Assembly: GCA_036495715.1 (NCBI GenBank)
Contig: DASXML010000077.1
Span: forward strand, 35,591 to 99,590
DNA from: Scandinavium sp036495715
Lineage (GTDB): Bacteria; Pseudomonadota; Gammaproteobacteria; Enterobacterales; Enterobacteriaceae
DNA: 64,000 nucleotides
Reading direction: 5' to 3'
Shown here: positions 7,992 through 16,004 of the stretch, piece after piece
Position numbering within the stretch: the stretch's first letter is position 1
How the letters are laid out: each line of letters starts with the position of its first letter
Position numbers and translations under genes: made by a program
Notes under the pieces: model-generated
Seen by the model: the letters and a program-made list of their open reading frames with translations, nothing else
What the model was told of the DNA's origin: nothing
The model's database searches: none

Positions 7992-8918
7992 ATGACTGAA
8001 CAATCACTGAGTCGTACCCAGGCGTGGCTGGAAAGCCTGCGCCCGAAAACGTTACCCCTGGCTTTTTCTGCCATTATCGTCGGGACTGCACTTGCCTGGT
8101 GGCAGGGGCATTTCAATCCGCTGGTCGCGCTGTTGGCACTTGTCACTGCCGGGCTGCTGCAAATTCTTTCCAACCTGGCAAACGACTATGGCGATGCGGT
8201 CAAAGGCAGCGATAAGCCCGATCGTATTGGCCCGTTGCGCGGGATGCAAAAAGGCGCCATCACTCAGGAACAGATGAAACGGGCGTTGATTATTACCGTG
8301 GCGCTGATTTGCCTGTCCGGTCTGGCGTTACTGTTTACCGCGTATGAATCAATGGCCGATTTTATCGGTTTTCTGGTCCTCGGCTGCGTCTCGATTATCG
8401 CCGCTATCACCTATACCGTCGGCACGCGTCCTTACGGCTATATCGGCCTGGGTGATATTTCGGTACTGATTTTCTTCGGCTGGCTCAGCGTGATGGGCAG
8501 TTGGTATCTTCAGGCGCATACCCTCGAAGCGCTGACGTTCTTACCGGCCACCGCGTGCGGTCTGCTGGCAGCCGCCGTACTGAACATTAACAATTTGCGT
8601 GATATCACCAGCGACCGCGAGAACGGCAAGAACACGCTCGCTGTGCGCCTGGGACCGGTTAACGCACGCCGTTACCACTTGGGCCTGCTGATGGGCGCCC
8701 CGCTGTGTCTGGCGCTGTTTAATCTACTGGCGTTGCACAGTCTGTGGGGCTGGTTGTTTATTCTCGCTGTGCCATTGTTAATCAAACAGGCACGCTTTGT
8801 GATGAGCCATCATGATCCGGTAGATATGCGTCCGATGCTGGAACGCACGGTAAAAGCCGCTCTGCTGACTAACCTTTTGTTTGTGGTTGGGATTGTGCTG
8901 AGCCGCCTGTTTTCTTAA
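7992..8918 (+). CDS. menA: 1,4-dihydroxy-2-naphthoate octaprenyltransferase
   Basis: Inner-membrane UbiA-family prenyltransferase that converts DHNA to demethylmenaquinone. The ATG at 7992 (MTEQSLSRTQAWLES) gives 308 residues as in E. coli; a TTG four codons earlier is possible but unlikely. The first Asp-rich motif is NLANDYGDAVKGSD (about 65-78), the second is NNLRDITSDRENGKNT. About eight or nine hydrophobic segments span the protein. It lies downstream of hslU after the ERIC/terminator and upstream of rraA, the conserved enterobacterial order. Confidence 0.96.
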   Translation: MTEQSLSRTQAWLESLRPKTLPLAFSAIIVGTALAWWQGHFNPLVALLALVTAGLLQILSNLANDYGDAVKGSDKPDRIGPLRGMQKGAITQEQMKRALIITVALICLSGLALLFTAYESMADFIGFLVLGCVSIIAAITYTVGTRPYGYIGLGDISVLIFFGWLSVMGSWYLQAHTLEALTFLPATACGLLAAAVLNINNLRDITSDRENGKNTLAVRLGPVNARRYHLGLLMGAPLCLALFNLLALHSLWGWLFILAVPLLIKQARFVMSHHDPVDMRPMLERTVKAALLTNLLFVVGIVLSRLFS

Positions 8919-9010
8919 CTGACAAATATCAATTAACAATTGATGATTTTGCCAACAATGCGATTAGCGCGATATACTGAAATCACTCGCAGCAACTGAA
9001 CGTTAAGCCT

Positions 9011-9496
9011 ATGAAATACGATACATCCGAGCTTTGCGACATCTACCAGGAAGATGTCAATGTCGTTGAACCGCTGTTCTCCAATTTTGGCGGACGGTCG
9101 TCGTTTGGTGGACAAATTATCACGGTGAAATGTTTCGAGGATAACGGGCTGCTGTACGATATGCTCGAACAGAACGGTCGTGGCCGTATCCTGTTGGTGG
9201 ATGGCGGTGGTTCAGTACGCCGCGCGCTGATCGATGCTGACCTCGCGCGTCTGGCGGTTCAAAATGAGTGGGAAGGCCTGGTGGTCTATGGCGCGGTGCG
9301 TCAGGTAGACGACTTGGAAGAGTTGGACATTGGCATTCAGGCCATGGCCGCCATTCCGGTTGGTGCCGCGGGTGAAGGCGTTGGTGAAAGCGACGTGCGC
9401 GTCAATTTCGGCGGCGTGACCTTCTTCTCCGGTGACCATCTCTATGCTGACAATACCGGCATTATCCTGTCGGAAGACGCACTCGACATCGAGTAA
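9011..9496 (+). CDS. rraA: Ribonuclease E activity regulator RraA
   Basis: RraA is a trimeric ring-shaped inhibitor that binds RNase E and the RhlB helicase and slows bulk mRNA decay. 161 residues, the E. coli length, with near-identical sequence (MKYDTSELCDIYQEDVNVVEPLF, GAAGEGVGESDVRVNFGGV). ATG start. It ends in a palindromic terminator shared with the converging DUF1993 gene. In E. coli the next genes are zapB and glpFKX; here they are absent. Confidence 0.96.
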   Translation: MKYDTSELCDIYQEDVNVVEPLFSNFGGRSSFGGQIITVKCFEDNGLLYDMLEQNGRGRILLVDGGGSVRRALIDADLARLAVQNEWEGLVVYGAVRQVDDLEELDIGIQAMAAIPVGAAGEGVGESDVRVNFGGVTFFSGDHLYADNTGIILSEDALDIE

Positions 9497-9510
9497 CACG
9501 GTCCCCATAA

Positions 9511-9539
9511 AAAAAGCCTTCTCAGTGAGAAGGCTTTTT
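9511..9539. terminator. Bidirectional terminator between rraA and the DUF1993 gene
   Basis: Fourteen bases AAAAAGCCTTCTCA are the exact reverse complement of 9526-9539, with A and T runs at the two ends. It can terminate rraA on the plus strand and the converging gene on the minus strand. Confidence 0.93.
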
Positions 9540-9553
9540 CGTTTGCAACGGGC

Positions 9554-10057
9554 TTAGTTAATCTTGCCTAAGAAGTCGCCCTTGCCCAAAGGGGCACCGG
9601 CGTGGCGCAAAATGTCATAAGCCGTTGTGGAATGGAAATAGAAGTTAGGGATAGCAAACTGGAAAACATAACTGCGAGCGGTAAAATGCAGTTGATGTTC
9701 ACGGGCCTGCACCATAATCGGACGCGCATCATCTCCTTCCAGCTGTGAATCCTGCACACTTTTCATGAACGCAACGGTTGCGGCAATACGCTCTTGCAGC
9801 TGCGCGAAGCTGTTTTCATTATCTTCCATTACCGGTGCTTCGATATCCGCCAGACGGGCAATCGTGCGCTTAGCCATATCGCAGGTTATTTGTACCTGAC
9901 GTTTCAACGGGAACATATCTTCCGCCAGTTTCGCATCAAGCAATGCCGTTTCCTGAATCCCTTGTTCTTTTGCCCAGGCCGCGCCCTTCACAAGAACGGC
10001 ATCCAGGCTCACCAGCCCGTGGATAAACTGTGCTTTCGTTTCGCTATACAGTGACAT
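9554..10057 (-). CDS. DUF1993 family protein
   Basis: 167 residues beginning MSLYSETKAQFIHGLVSLDAVLVKGAAWAKEQG, a predominantly helical soluble protein without signal peptide. The composition and the C-terminal FAIPNFYFHSTTAYDILRHAG motif match the DUF1993 family, which has a DinB/YfiT-like four-helix fold of unknown role. The start is ATG with GGAAACTG upstream. It lies directly downstream of pfkA in the same direction, separated by the pfkA terminator. It occupies the place where E. coli carries zapB to sbp. I do not know its function. Confidence 0.8.
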   Translation of the reverse strand: MSLYSETKAQFIHGLVSLDAVLVKGAAWAKEQGIQETALLDAKLAEDMFPLKRQVQITCDMAKRTIARLADIEAPVMEDNENSFAQLQERIAATVAFMKSVQDSQLEGDDARPIMVQAREHQLHFTARSYVFQFAIPNFYFHSTTAYDILRHAGAPLGKGDFLGKIN

Positions 10058-10174
10058 TTTCAGTTTCCTTTATGATTGCAGTGCATTTGCATAAGCGCTA
10101 TCAAATTGAGAATAAGCGTAGGGCGTAGCGAAGAGTAGGGCGAATTGTGCGCCTAAGCGTTAAGCCCAGAATGC

Positions 10175-10210
10175 AAAAAATCCGTAACCCCACAAAGGAT
10201 TACGGATTCT
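10175..10210 (-). terminator. Terminator of pfkA
   Basis: On the minus strand AATCCGTAAtCC and GGgTTACGGATT form a stem followed by six U's (A run at 10175-10180). It lies 26 bases beyond the pfkA stop and separates it from the DUF1993 gene. Confidence 0.88.
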
Positions 10211-10235
10211 AAATTCGCTCAATTTGGATCTGCGT

Positions 10236-11198
10236 TTAGTACAGCTTTTTAGCGCAATCCAGCAGGTCGTTTTTAAACGGACGCTTCATGTTTTCGATAG
10301 CGTCGATGATGTCATGGTGAACCAGTTTTTCGTTCTGGATACCGACACAGCGACCACCGAAGCCTTCCAACAACAAATCGATGGCATACGCGCCCATGCG
10401 GGAAGCGAGGATACGGTCGTAAGGCACCGGAGAGCCGCCGCGCTGAATGTGGCCGAGAACGGTCGCACGGGTTTCACGTTTGGTTTCGGTTTCGATATAT
10501 TTCGCCAGCTCGTCGATGTCACACATGTGTTCGGTGATGGCGACAATCGCGTGTTTCTTACCTTTAGCGATGCCAGCTTTGATTTCAGCCACCAGATCGT
10601 CACGGCTGAATTCCACTTCCGGTACCACGACGAACTCACAGCCGCCCGCAATTGCTGCCGCCAGCGTCAGGTCACCACAGTAGCGGCCCATCACTTCAAC
10701 GATGGAAATACGCTGGTGAGAAGAAGAGGTGTCACGCAGACGGTCAATAGCTTCAACCACGGTACCCAGCGCGGTGAAATAACCGATGGTGTAGTCAGTG
10801 CCTTTGATGTCGTTATCAATGGTGCCCGGCAGACCGATACATGGGAAGCCCATTTCAGTCAGACGCTTCGCACCCATATAAGAACCGTCACCGCCGATCA
10901 CGACTAGCGCGTCGAGGCCGCGTTTTTTCATGTTCTCGATAGCCACTTCACGGATATGTTCTTCACGGAACTCAGGGAAACGCGCTGAGCCCAGGAAGGT
11001 GCCGCCACGGTTAATCATGTCGGAGACGCTGTAGCGGTCGAGCTGAACCATGCGGTCTTCGTACAGACCGAGGTAGCCATCATAAACACCAAAAATTTCC
11101 AGTCCTTCCGAAAGCGCTGCACGCACAACACCACGAATGGCCGCGTTCATGCCCGGGGCATCGCCGCCGCTTGTCAACACACCGATTTTCTTAATCAT
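10236..11198 (-). CDS. pfkA: ATP-dependent 6-phosphofructokinase I
   Basis: Glycolytic enzyme that phosphorylates fructose 6-phosphate to the 1,6-bisphosphate; homotetramer activated by ADP and inhibited by PEP. 320 residues, the family length. Motifs: LTSGGDAPGMNAAIRG (residues 8-23, ATP site), IGGDGSYMGA (about 100-110), the catalytic GTIDNDI (about 125-131), VEVMGRYCGD and the substrate-binding LGHIQRGGSP. ATG start with GAGGTAG upstream. A Cra-like palindrome sits about 105 bases upstream. Adjacent to fieF as in E. coli, but sbp is not on its other side. Confidence 0.97.
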   Translation of the reverse strand: MIKKIGVLTSGGDAPGMNAAIRGVVRAALSEGLEIFGVYDGYLGLYEDRMVQLDRYSVSDMINRGGTFLGSARFPEFREEHIREVAIENMKKRGLDALVVIGGDGSYMGAKRLTEMGFPCIGLPGTIDNDIKGTDYTIGYFTALGTVVEAIDRLRDTSSSHQRISIVEVMGRYCGDLTLAAAIAGGCEFVVVPEVEFSRDDLVAEIKAGIAKGKKHAIVAITEHMCDIDELAKYIETETKRETRATVLGHIQRGGSPVPYDRILASRMGAYAIDLLLEGFGGRCVGIQNEKLVHHDIIDAIENMKRPFKNDLLDCAKKLY

Positions 11199-11302
11199 GA
11201 CTACCTCTGAACTTAGGAATGCTAAAAATTATTCTGTTGCCCGAAGCGCCCCCACAAACGGGAGAGATCGACTATATGAGAAATAGTATATCAAGTGCTT
11301 CG

Positions 11303-11320
11303 TGCTGAATTGATTCAGGT
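11303..11320. promoter_or_regulatory. Candidate Cra (FruR) operator upstream of pfkA
   Basis: TGCTGAATTGATTCAGGT is an imperfect palindrome (CTGAAT ... ATTCAG) of the type bound by Cra, the fructose-responsive repressor known to control pfkA in E. coli. The location upstream of pfkA fits; binding is inferred. Confidence 0.6.
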
Positions 11321-11371
11321 CAGGCCAAATGGCGGTAATTTATCCAAATACTGCCGATCCGACCCACATTT

Positions 11372-12286
11372 TCACAACGAATTACGAAAGTCCAAAAAGC
11401 CCTGCCGCCCCAACGGGACCACCGAGCACGGGTCCTGATGAATAATGACATCAGAGCCCGGAAAGCGTAGCAAAAGAGCCTGCTCTATTTGTTCAGCCAC
11501 CAGGTGGGCCTGAACTAATGGCAAGTTATCTTCCATTTCCAAATGAATCTGAATAAAGCGGGTCGGCCCTGACTGCCGCGTTCGAAGGTCATGCGCACCG
11601 CTCACACCTGGCCAGGCGCTAACGATGTTAATAATATCCTGACGTTCTTCATCGGGGAGTGCCCGGTCTAATAGCGACTGGACCGCCTCATGCCCCATGC
11701 GTATCGCACTATACAAAATATAGATGCCAATCCCCAATGCAAACAGTGCATCCGCGCGATGCCAGCCATACCATGCCAGCGCCAGCGCCACCAGAATGGC
11801 TCCGTTCATCATAACATCAGACTGATAATGAAGCATATCGGCGCGCACCGCCTGGCTTTGCGTCTTGCGGACCACCCAGCGTTGGAAGGTCACGAGGATC
11901 ATCGTACTGACCAGCGCAATCACTGTCACCACCATCCCGACGCCCGGTTCGCGCATAGGTTCTGGGGTAATCAAATTCTGAATACCGGTTAAAAACAGGA
12001 ACAGAGCCGAACCCGAAATAAACATGCTCTGTGCCAGCGCCGCCAGCGATTCCGCTTTGCCATGGCCAAACGTATGTTCTTCGTCTGCCGGTTGCAGCGA
12101 ATAACGCACCACCAGCAGGTTAGTCAGCGAGGCGGCAATATCCACCAATGAGTCCACCAGCGCCGCCAGAATACTGACGGATCCGGTGTACCACCACGCA
12201 AAAATTTTGATCAAAAGTAACACCGAGGCCATCGCTGTCGCGGCAATCGCCGCCCGGCTGACCAATCGGCCATAGGTTTGATTCAT
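11372..12286 (-). CDS. fieF: Cation-efflux (CDF) transporter FieF/YiiP
   Basis: Inner-membrane proton antiporter that exports Zn2+ and Fe2+. The ATG at 12286 (MNQTYGRLVSRAAIAATAMAS) gives 304 residues (300 in E. coli); an upstream alternative adds only MGVL. Six membrane segments are visible. The zinc transport site residues are conserved in DSLVDIAAS (TM2) and HYQSDVMMN (TM5); the cytoplasmic C-terminal domain carries the His/Asp ligands in GAHDLRTRQSG and HLEMEDNLP. The last residues (PLGRQGFLDFRNSL) differ from E. coli. The gene lies between pfkA and cpxP. Confidence 0.96.
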   Translation of the reverse strand: MNQTYGRLVSRAAIAATAMASVLLLIKIFAWWYTGSVSILAALVDSLVDIAASLTNLLVVRYSLQPADEEHTFGHGKAESLAALAQSMFISGSALFLFLTGIQNLITPEPMREPGVGMVVTVIALVSTMILVTFQRWVVRKTQSQAVRADMLHYQSDVMMNGAILVALALAWYGWHRADALFALGIGIYILYSAIRMGHEAVQSLLDRALPDEERQDIINIVSAWPGVSGAHDLRTRQSGPTRFIQIHLEMEDNLPLVQAHLVAEQIEQALLLRFPGSDVIIHQDPCSVVPLGRQGFLDFRNSL

Positions 12287-12355
12287 AAGCACTCCCACAC
12301 TCTTCTGCGGGTAGTATAGCGGAATGTGTCAATGGGGAGTTGGCGGAAAAAAGGC

Positions 12356-12414
12356 AAAAAAAAACCCCCACATCATGTGGGGGAAGACAGGGATGGTGTC
12401 TATGGCAAGGAAAA
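12356..12414 (-). ncRNA. cpxQ: CpxQ sRNA from the cpxP 3' untranslated region
   Basis: The minus strand reads TTTTCCTTGCCATAGACACC, then ATCCCTGTCTTCC, then a CCCCCACAT/ATGTGGGGG hairpin and nine T's. This agrees with CpxQ, an Hfq-dependent sRNA of about 58 nt released from cpxP mRNA by RNase E, which represses envelope-protein mRNAs during Cpx stress. The hairpin is also the cpxP terminator. The 5' end is set by analogy with Salmonella. Confidence 0.88.
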
Positions 12415-12424
12415 ACAGGGTCTA

Positions 12425-12928
12425 TTACTGGTTACTACGGGTATTGCTACTACTGAACAGCATTGATTCTGTACTCTGCTGCATCCGTGCAACCTCACGC
12501 AACTCATCCAAACGTTGCTGGTGTCTCTCATTTAAAACCGCTTGCTGCTCCGGCGTTAACAGCCGGTACATCTGGTTGCGCACCCGGGCCATTTCGACCT
12601 GGCGAACAACCTGCTGCTGCGCCATTTTCTCGGCTTGAGCACGAACAGCGGTTTCATCAAATTTGTCTGCGGTGACAAGCTTATGCATTGTCTCCATTTC
12701 GCTAACATTAACAGGCGGTTGTTGGCGTCGAGCCTGTTGCATAAGATCCCGCATCTGTTGACGCTGATATTCGGTTAAACTTATGCCGTCAAACATATGG
12801 CCCTGATGACTGCCCTGCGTCGCTCCATCACCTGGAGCCCAGTTAACGCTGTTGACGACTTCAGCAGCCTGGCTATTCGCACTTAGCGCCAGCGTTGAGG
12901 CCATGACGGCAGCGATAACATTGCGCAT
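12425..12928 (-). CDS. cpxP: Periplasmic Cpx-pathway inhibitor and chaperone CpxP
   Basis: CpxP binds the CpxA sensor domain, keeps it inactive, and delivers misfolded pilins to DegP. The ATG at 12928 is chosen over a TTG one codon upstream; 167 residues. A signal peptide of about 22 residues (MRNVIAAVMASTLALSANSQAA) is followed by the mature helical hook with two LTxxQ motifs, LTEYQ and LTPEQ, typical of the CpxP/Spy superfamily. The gene is divergent from cpxRA and lies behind a perfect CpxR box. Its 3' UTR encodes CpxQ. Confidence 0.95.
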   Translation of the reverse strand: MRNVIAAVMASTLALSANSQAAEVVNSVNWAPGDGATQGSHQGHMFDGISLTEYQRQQMRDLMQQARRQQPPVNVSEMETMHKLVTADKFDETAVRAQAEKMAQQQVVRQVEMARVRNQMYRLLTPEQQAVLNERHQQRLDELREVARMQQSTESMLFSSSNTRSNQ

Positions 12929-13008
12929 CAATTGCTCCCAAGTACTTTTGTTTCGCGATTCAACGAGAGACAGTCTACGATTCAGGCTGCAAACATGCGT
13001 CAGGGGGT

Positions 13009-13023
13009 GTAAAACAACGTAAA
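13009..13023. promoter_or_regulatory. CpxR box in the cpxP-cpxR intergenic region
   Basis: GTAAA ACAAC GTAAA is an exact match to the CpxR consensus GTAAA-N5-GTAAA. It lies between the divergent cpxP and cpxR genes, where CpxR-phosphate activates both in E. coli. Confidence 0.92.
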
Positions 13024-13078
13024 GTCATGGATTAGCGAGCCTTGATGACGTAATTTCTGCCTCGGAGGTATTTAATCA

Positions 13079-13777
13079 ATGAATAAAATCCTGTTAGTTG
13101 ATGATGACCGGGAGCTGACCTCCCTGTTAAAGGAGTTGCTCGACATGGAAGGCTTCAATGTGCAGGTTGCCCATGATGGGGAACAAGCACTGGCGCTTTT
13201 GGATGACAGCATCGACCTGCTTTTGCTCGACGTAATGATGCCGAAGAAAAATGGTATCGATACCCTTAAAGAGCTACGACAGACACACCAGACACCGGTC
13301 ATTATGTTGACCGCACGCGGCAGCGAACTGGATCGCGTTCTCGGCCTTGAGCTGGGCGCAGACGACTATCTGCCAAAACCGTTTAACGACCGTGAGCTGG
13401 TCGCGCGTATTCGCGCTATCCTGCGCCGTTCCCACTGGAGCGAGCAGCAGCAAACCAGCGACAACAGTTCACCGACTTTAGAAGTGGATTCTCTGAGCCT
13501 CAATCCTGGGCGTCAGGAAGCGAGCTTCGACGGCACTACGCTGGAACTGACCGGCACTGAGTTCACTCTGCTCTACCTGCTGGCGCAGCACCTCGGCCAG
13601 GTGGTTTCGCGTGAACATCTGAGCCAGGAAGTGCTGGGTAAACGCTTAACGCCGTTTGACCGCGCTATCGACATGCATATTTCCAATCTGCGCCGTAAAT
13701 TGCCAGAACGGAAAGACGGTCATCCGTGGTTTAAAACCTTGCGGGGCCGCGGCTATTTGATGGTGTCCGCTTCATGA
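13079..13777 (+). CDS. cpxR: Envelope-stress response regulator CpxR
   Basis: OmpR/PhoB-family response regulator for envelope protein misfolding. 232 residues, the E. coli length. The receiver domain occupies residues 1-120 with acidic pocket DDD at 8-10, phospho-acceptor Asp51 (LLLLDVMMPKKNG) and Lys in PKPFNDREL. The winged-helix domain follows (about 135-232), ending GYLMVSAS. The RBS GGAGGT precedes the ATG. The last codon overlaps the cpxA start by 4 bases. Confidence 0.98.
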   Translation: MNKILLVDDDRELTSLLKELLDMEGFNVQVAHDGEQALALLDDSIDLLLLDVMMPKKNGIDTLKELRQTHQTPVIMLTARGSELDRVLGLELGADDYLPKPFNDRELVARIRAILRRSHWSEQQQTSDNSSPTLEVDSLSLNPGRQEASFDGTTLELTGTEFTLLYLLAQHLGQVVSREHLSQEVLGKRLTPFDRAIDMHISNLRRKLPERKDGHPWFKTLRGRGYLMVSAS

Positions 13778-15147
13778 TTGGAAGTTTGACCGCACGTATC
13801 TTTGCCATTTTCTGGTTAACCCTGGCACTGGTACTGATGCTGGTCCTGATGTTGCCCAAGCTCGATTCACGTCAAATGACGGAACTGCTGGACAGCGAGC
13901 AACGCCAGGGGCTGATGATTGAGCAACATGTCGCAGCCGAGCTGGCGAACGATCCGCCCAACGATTTGATGTGGTGGCGTCGGCTTTTTCGCGCCATCGA
14001 TAAATGGGCACCTCCGGGGCAACGCCTTCTGCTGGTCACCAGCGAAGGCCGCGTGATCGGCGCAGAACGCAGCGAAATGCAGATCATTCGTAACTTTATC
14101 GGTCAATCTGATAACGCCGATCATCCGCAGAAAAAACGCTATGGCCGACTGGAAATGGTCGGGCCGTTCTCCGTCAGAGACGGAGAAGATAACTACCAGC
14201 TTTACCTGATTCGTCCGGCAAGCACCTCGCAATCCGATTTCATCAACCTGCTGTTTGACCGTCCGCTGCTGTTGCTGATTGTCACCATGCTGGTGAGTTC
14301 ACCGCTGCTGTTATGGCTGGCGTGGAGCCTCGCGAAACCTGCACGTAAGCTGAAAAATGCCGCCGATGAAGTGGCTCAGGGCAACCTGCGTCAGCATCCG
14401 GAGCTTGAGTCCGGGCCGCAGGAATTCCTTGCTGCCGGGTCCAGTTTTAACCAGATGGTGACCGCGCTCGAAAGGATGATGACTGCCAATCAGCGCCTGC
14501 TTTCTGACATCTCTCACGAGCTGCGCACGCCGTTAACGCGTCTACAACTGGGTACTGCACTACTGCGCCGCCGTGCGGGAGAAAGCAAAGAGCTGGAACG
14601 CATCGAAATGGAAGCGCATCGTCTGGACAGCATGATCAATGACCTGCTGGTGATGTCGCGTAATCAGGCGAAAAATGCGCTGGTGAGCGAGAATATGAAG
14701 GCTAATCAGCTGTGGAGTGAAGTGCTGGACAACGCCGCGTTTGAAGCGGAACAGGTCGGCAAATCGTTCACCGTTGAATATCCGCCAGGCCCATGGCCGC
14801 TGTACGGTAACCCGAATGCGCTGGAAAGTGCGTTTGAAAATATCGTGCGTAACGCCCTGCGCTACTCGCACACCAAAATTTCGGTCAGCTTCTCGGTGGA
14901 TAAAGATGGCATCACCGTTAACGTGGATGACGACGGCCCCGGCGTAAGCCCGGAAGACAGAGAGCAGATTTTCCGTCCGTTCTACCGTACCGACGAAGCA
15001 CGTGACCGCGAATCAGGCGGCACGGGTCTTGGTCTGGCGATTGTCGAAACCGCCGTTCAGCAACATCGTGGCTGGGTGAAAGCCGATGACAGCCCGCTTG
15101 GCGGGCTGCGGTTAACGCTTTGGTTGCCGCTGTATAAACGCGGGTGA
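13774..15147 (+). CDS. cpxA: Envelope-stress sensor histidine kinase CpxA
   Basis: Inner-membrane histidine kinase/phosphatase partner of CpxR. 457 residues. Two membrane segments (about 7-29 and 165-185) flank the periplasmic sensor domain; HAMP domain, then the H-box LLSDISHELRTPLTR (phosphorylated His at about 248), N-box NIVRNALRYS, G1 DDGPGV and G2 GGTGLGLAI follow. ATG overlaps the cpxR stop (ATGA), indicating translational coupling. Confidence 0.97.
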   Translation: MIGSLTARIFAIFWLTLALVLMLVLMLPKLDSRQMTELLDSEQRQGLMIEQHVAAELANDPPNDLMWWRRLFRAIDKWAPPGQRLLLVTSEGRVIGAERSEMQIIRNFIGQSDNADHPQKKRYGRLEMVGPFSVRDGEDNYQLYLIRPASTSQSDFINLLFDRPLLLLIVTMLVSSPLLLWLAWSLAKPARKLKNAADEVAQGNLRQHPELESGPQEFLAAGSSFNQMVTALERMMTANQRLLSDISHELRTPLTRLQLGTALLRRRAGESKELERIEMEAHRLDSMINDLLVMSRNQAKNALVSENMKANQLWSEVLDNAAFEAEQVGKSFTVEYPPGPWPLYGNPNALESAFENIVRNALRYSHTKISVSFSVDKDGITVNVDDDGPGVSPEDREQIFRPFYRTDEARDRESGGTGLGLAIVETAVQQHRGWVKADDSPLGGLRLTLWLPLYKRG

Positions 15148-15152
15148 TCGCG

Positions 15153-15178
15153 TCCCTCTCCCTGCAAAGGGAGAGGGA
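15153..15178. repeat. Palindrome between cpxA and yiiM
   Basis: TCCCTCTCCCT and AGGGAGAGGGA are exact reverse complements around GCAA, in the 37-base gap between the converging genes cpxA and yiiM. There is no T run after the stem on either strand (A's follow on the plus strand), so it is not a standard terminator. It may protect 3' ends. Confidence 0.6.
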
Positions 15179-15184
15179 AAAATT

Positions 15185-15859
15185 CTACTTGCCCCACAAG
15201 CGCCGTGAATTATCCTCGATGTGCCCACTCAAACGCCGCTTCTGCATCGTGCGCGTCCAACTTATGGATAACCCTGCCGCCGACAGCAGGCGACGATACT
15301 GCTCATCGTCATACGGCGAGTACCACGCAATCGCCGCCGCGTCATACACCGAGACATCGCTGAGCCGGGAAACCCGCTCCAGCGGCTGTTCAGTGGACAC
15401 ATTGCCCGCCACAATCACCCGATACAGCCAGCCCATTTTGCCACTGCTTTGCATCAGCGAAGACAAATCGCTAATGCCAAAATGGTAATTGAGCTTAAAA
15501 CACGGCGAACGCGGCTGCGTCACCTGAATCAGCGCATTACCCCAGCGGTAAATATCACCGATAAACACCGTCTTTTCCGTCAGCCCTTCAGTCGAGAGAT
15601 TCTCGCCAAACGCCGGTGCGCAGAACAGTTCTGCCTGCTCGGGGAATTCGCGCGCCCATTCAGCGTAATGCTCGCGAGGATAATGACACAGCGCACGATC
15701 GGGACCGCCGTGGATTTTCTTTTCCGCTTGCTCATCGCCCACCAGGCCAAGCTCAGTGAGTTCAAGCTCGCCATCCACCTGCAATTTCGCGATGGCGCTC
15801 GGACGGCTTCCCTCGTACGCACGCACGCTGCCCGTAAACACTTCCACTGGATAATGCAT
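15185..15859 (-). CDS. yiiM: MOSC-domain molybdoenzyme YiiM
   Basis: YiiM is a MOSC-domain protein that binds molybdenum cofactor and, in E. coli, detoxifies 6-N-hydroxylaminopurine. The ATG at 15859 (MHYPVEVFTGSV) gives 224 residues as in E. coli; the upstream 40 residues of the longer frame are non-homologous. Key parts: GDEQAEKKIHGGPDRALCHYPREHY, PAFGENLSTEGL, the cofactor-binding cysteine in TQPRSPCFKLNYHFG, and a C-terminal YiiM-specific domain ending RRLSGHIEDNSRRLWGK. It lies between cpxA (converging) and sodA (same direction). Confidence 0.95.
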   Translation of the reverse strand: MHYPVEVFTGSVRAYEGSRPSAIAKLQVDGELELTELGLVGDEQAEKKIHGGPDRALCHYPREHYAEWAREFPEQAELFCAPAFGENLSTEGLTEKTVFIGDIYRWGNALIQVTQPRSPCFKLNYHFGISDLSSLMQSSGKMGWLYRVIVAGNVSTEQPLERVSRLSDVSVYDAAAIAWYSPYDDEQYRRLLSAAGLSISWTRTMQKRRLSGHIEDNSRRLWGK

Positions 15860-15935
15860 CTTCCCTCTCCTGCTTGCGGAACTCATTGCCGCTATTTTTG
15901 CACGTAAACTGCGCAAAATGCGACAACGACAGGCA

Positions 15936-15967
15936 TAAAAAAACCCCGCTGAGTCAGCAGGGTTTTG
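15936..15967 (-). terminator. Terminator of sodA
   Basis: On the minus strand AAAACCCTGCTGAC and TCAGCGGGGTTTTTTT form a hairpin with a long U run, 38 bases beyond the sodA stop. Confidence 0.9.
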
Positions 15968-16004
15968 ATGACGACCCAAGGGCCGTATCAGGCATTAAAT
16001 TGCC

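Noticed and set aside
10224..10907. 227-codon plus-strand frame opposite pfkA
   Set aside because: Antisense shadow of pfkA; no homology recognised.
15153..15178. Intrinsic terminator for cpxA or yiiM
   Set aside because: Perfect palindrome but no T run after the stem on either strand; listed only as a repeat.
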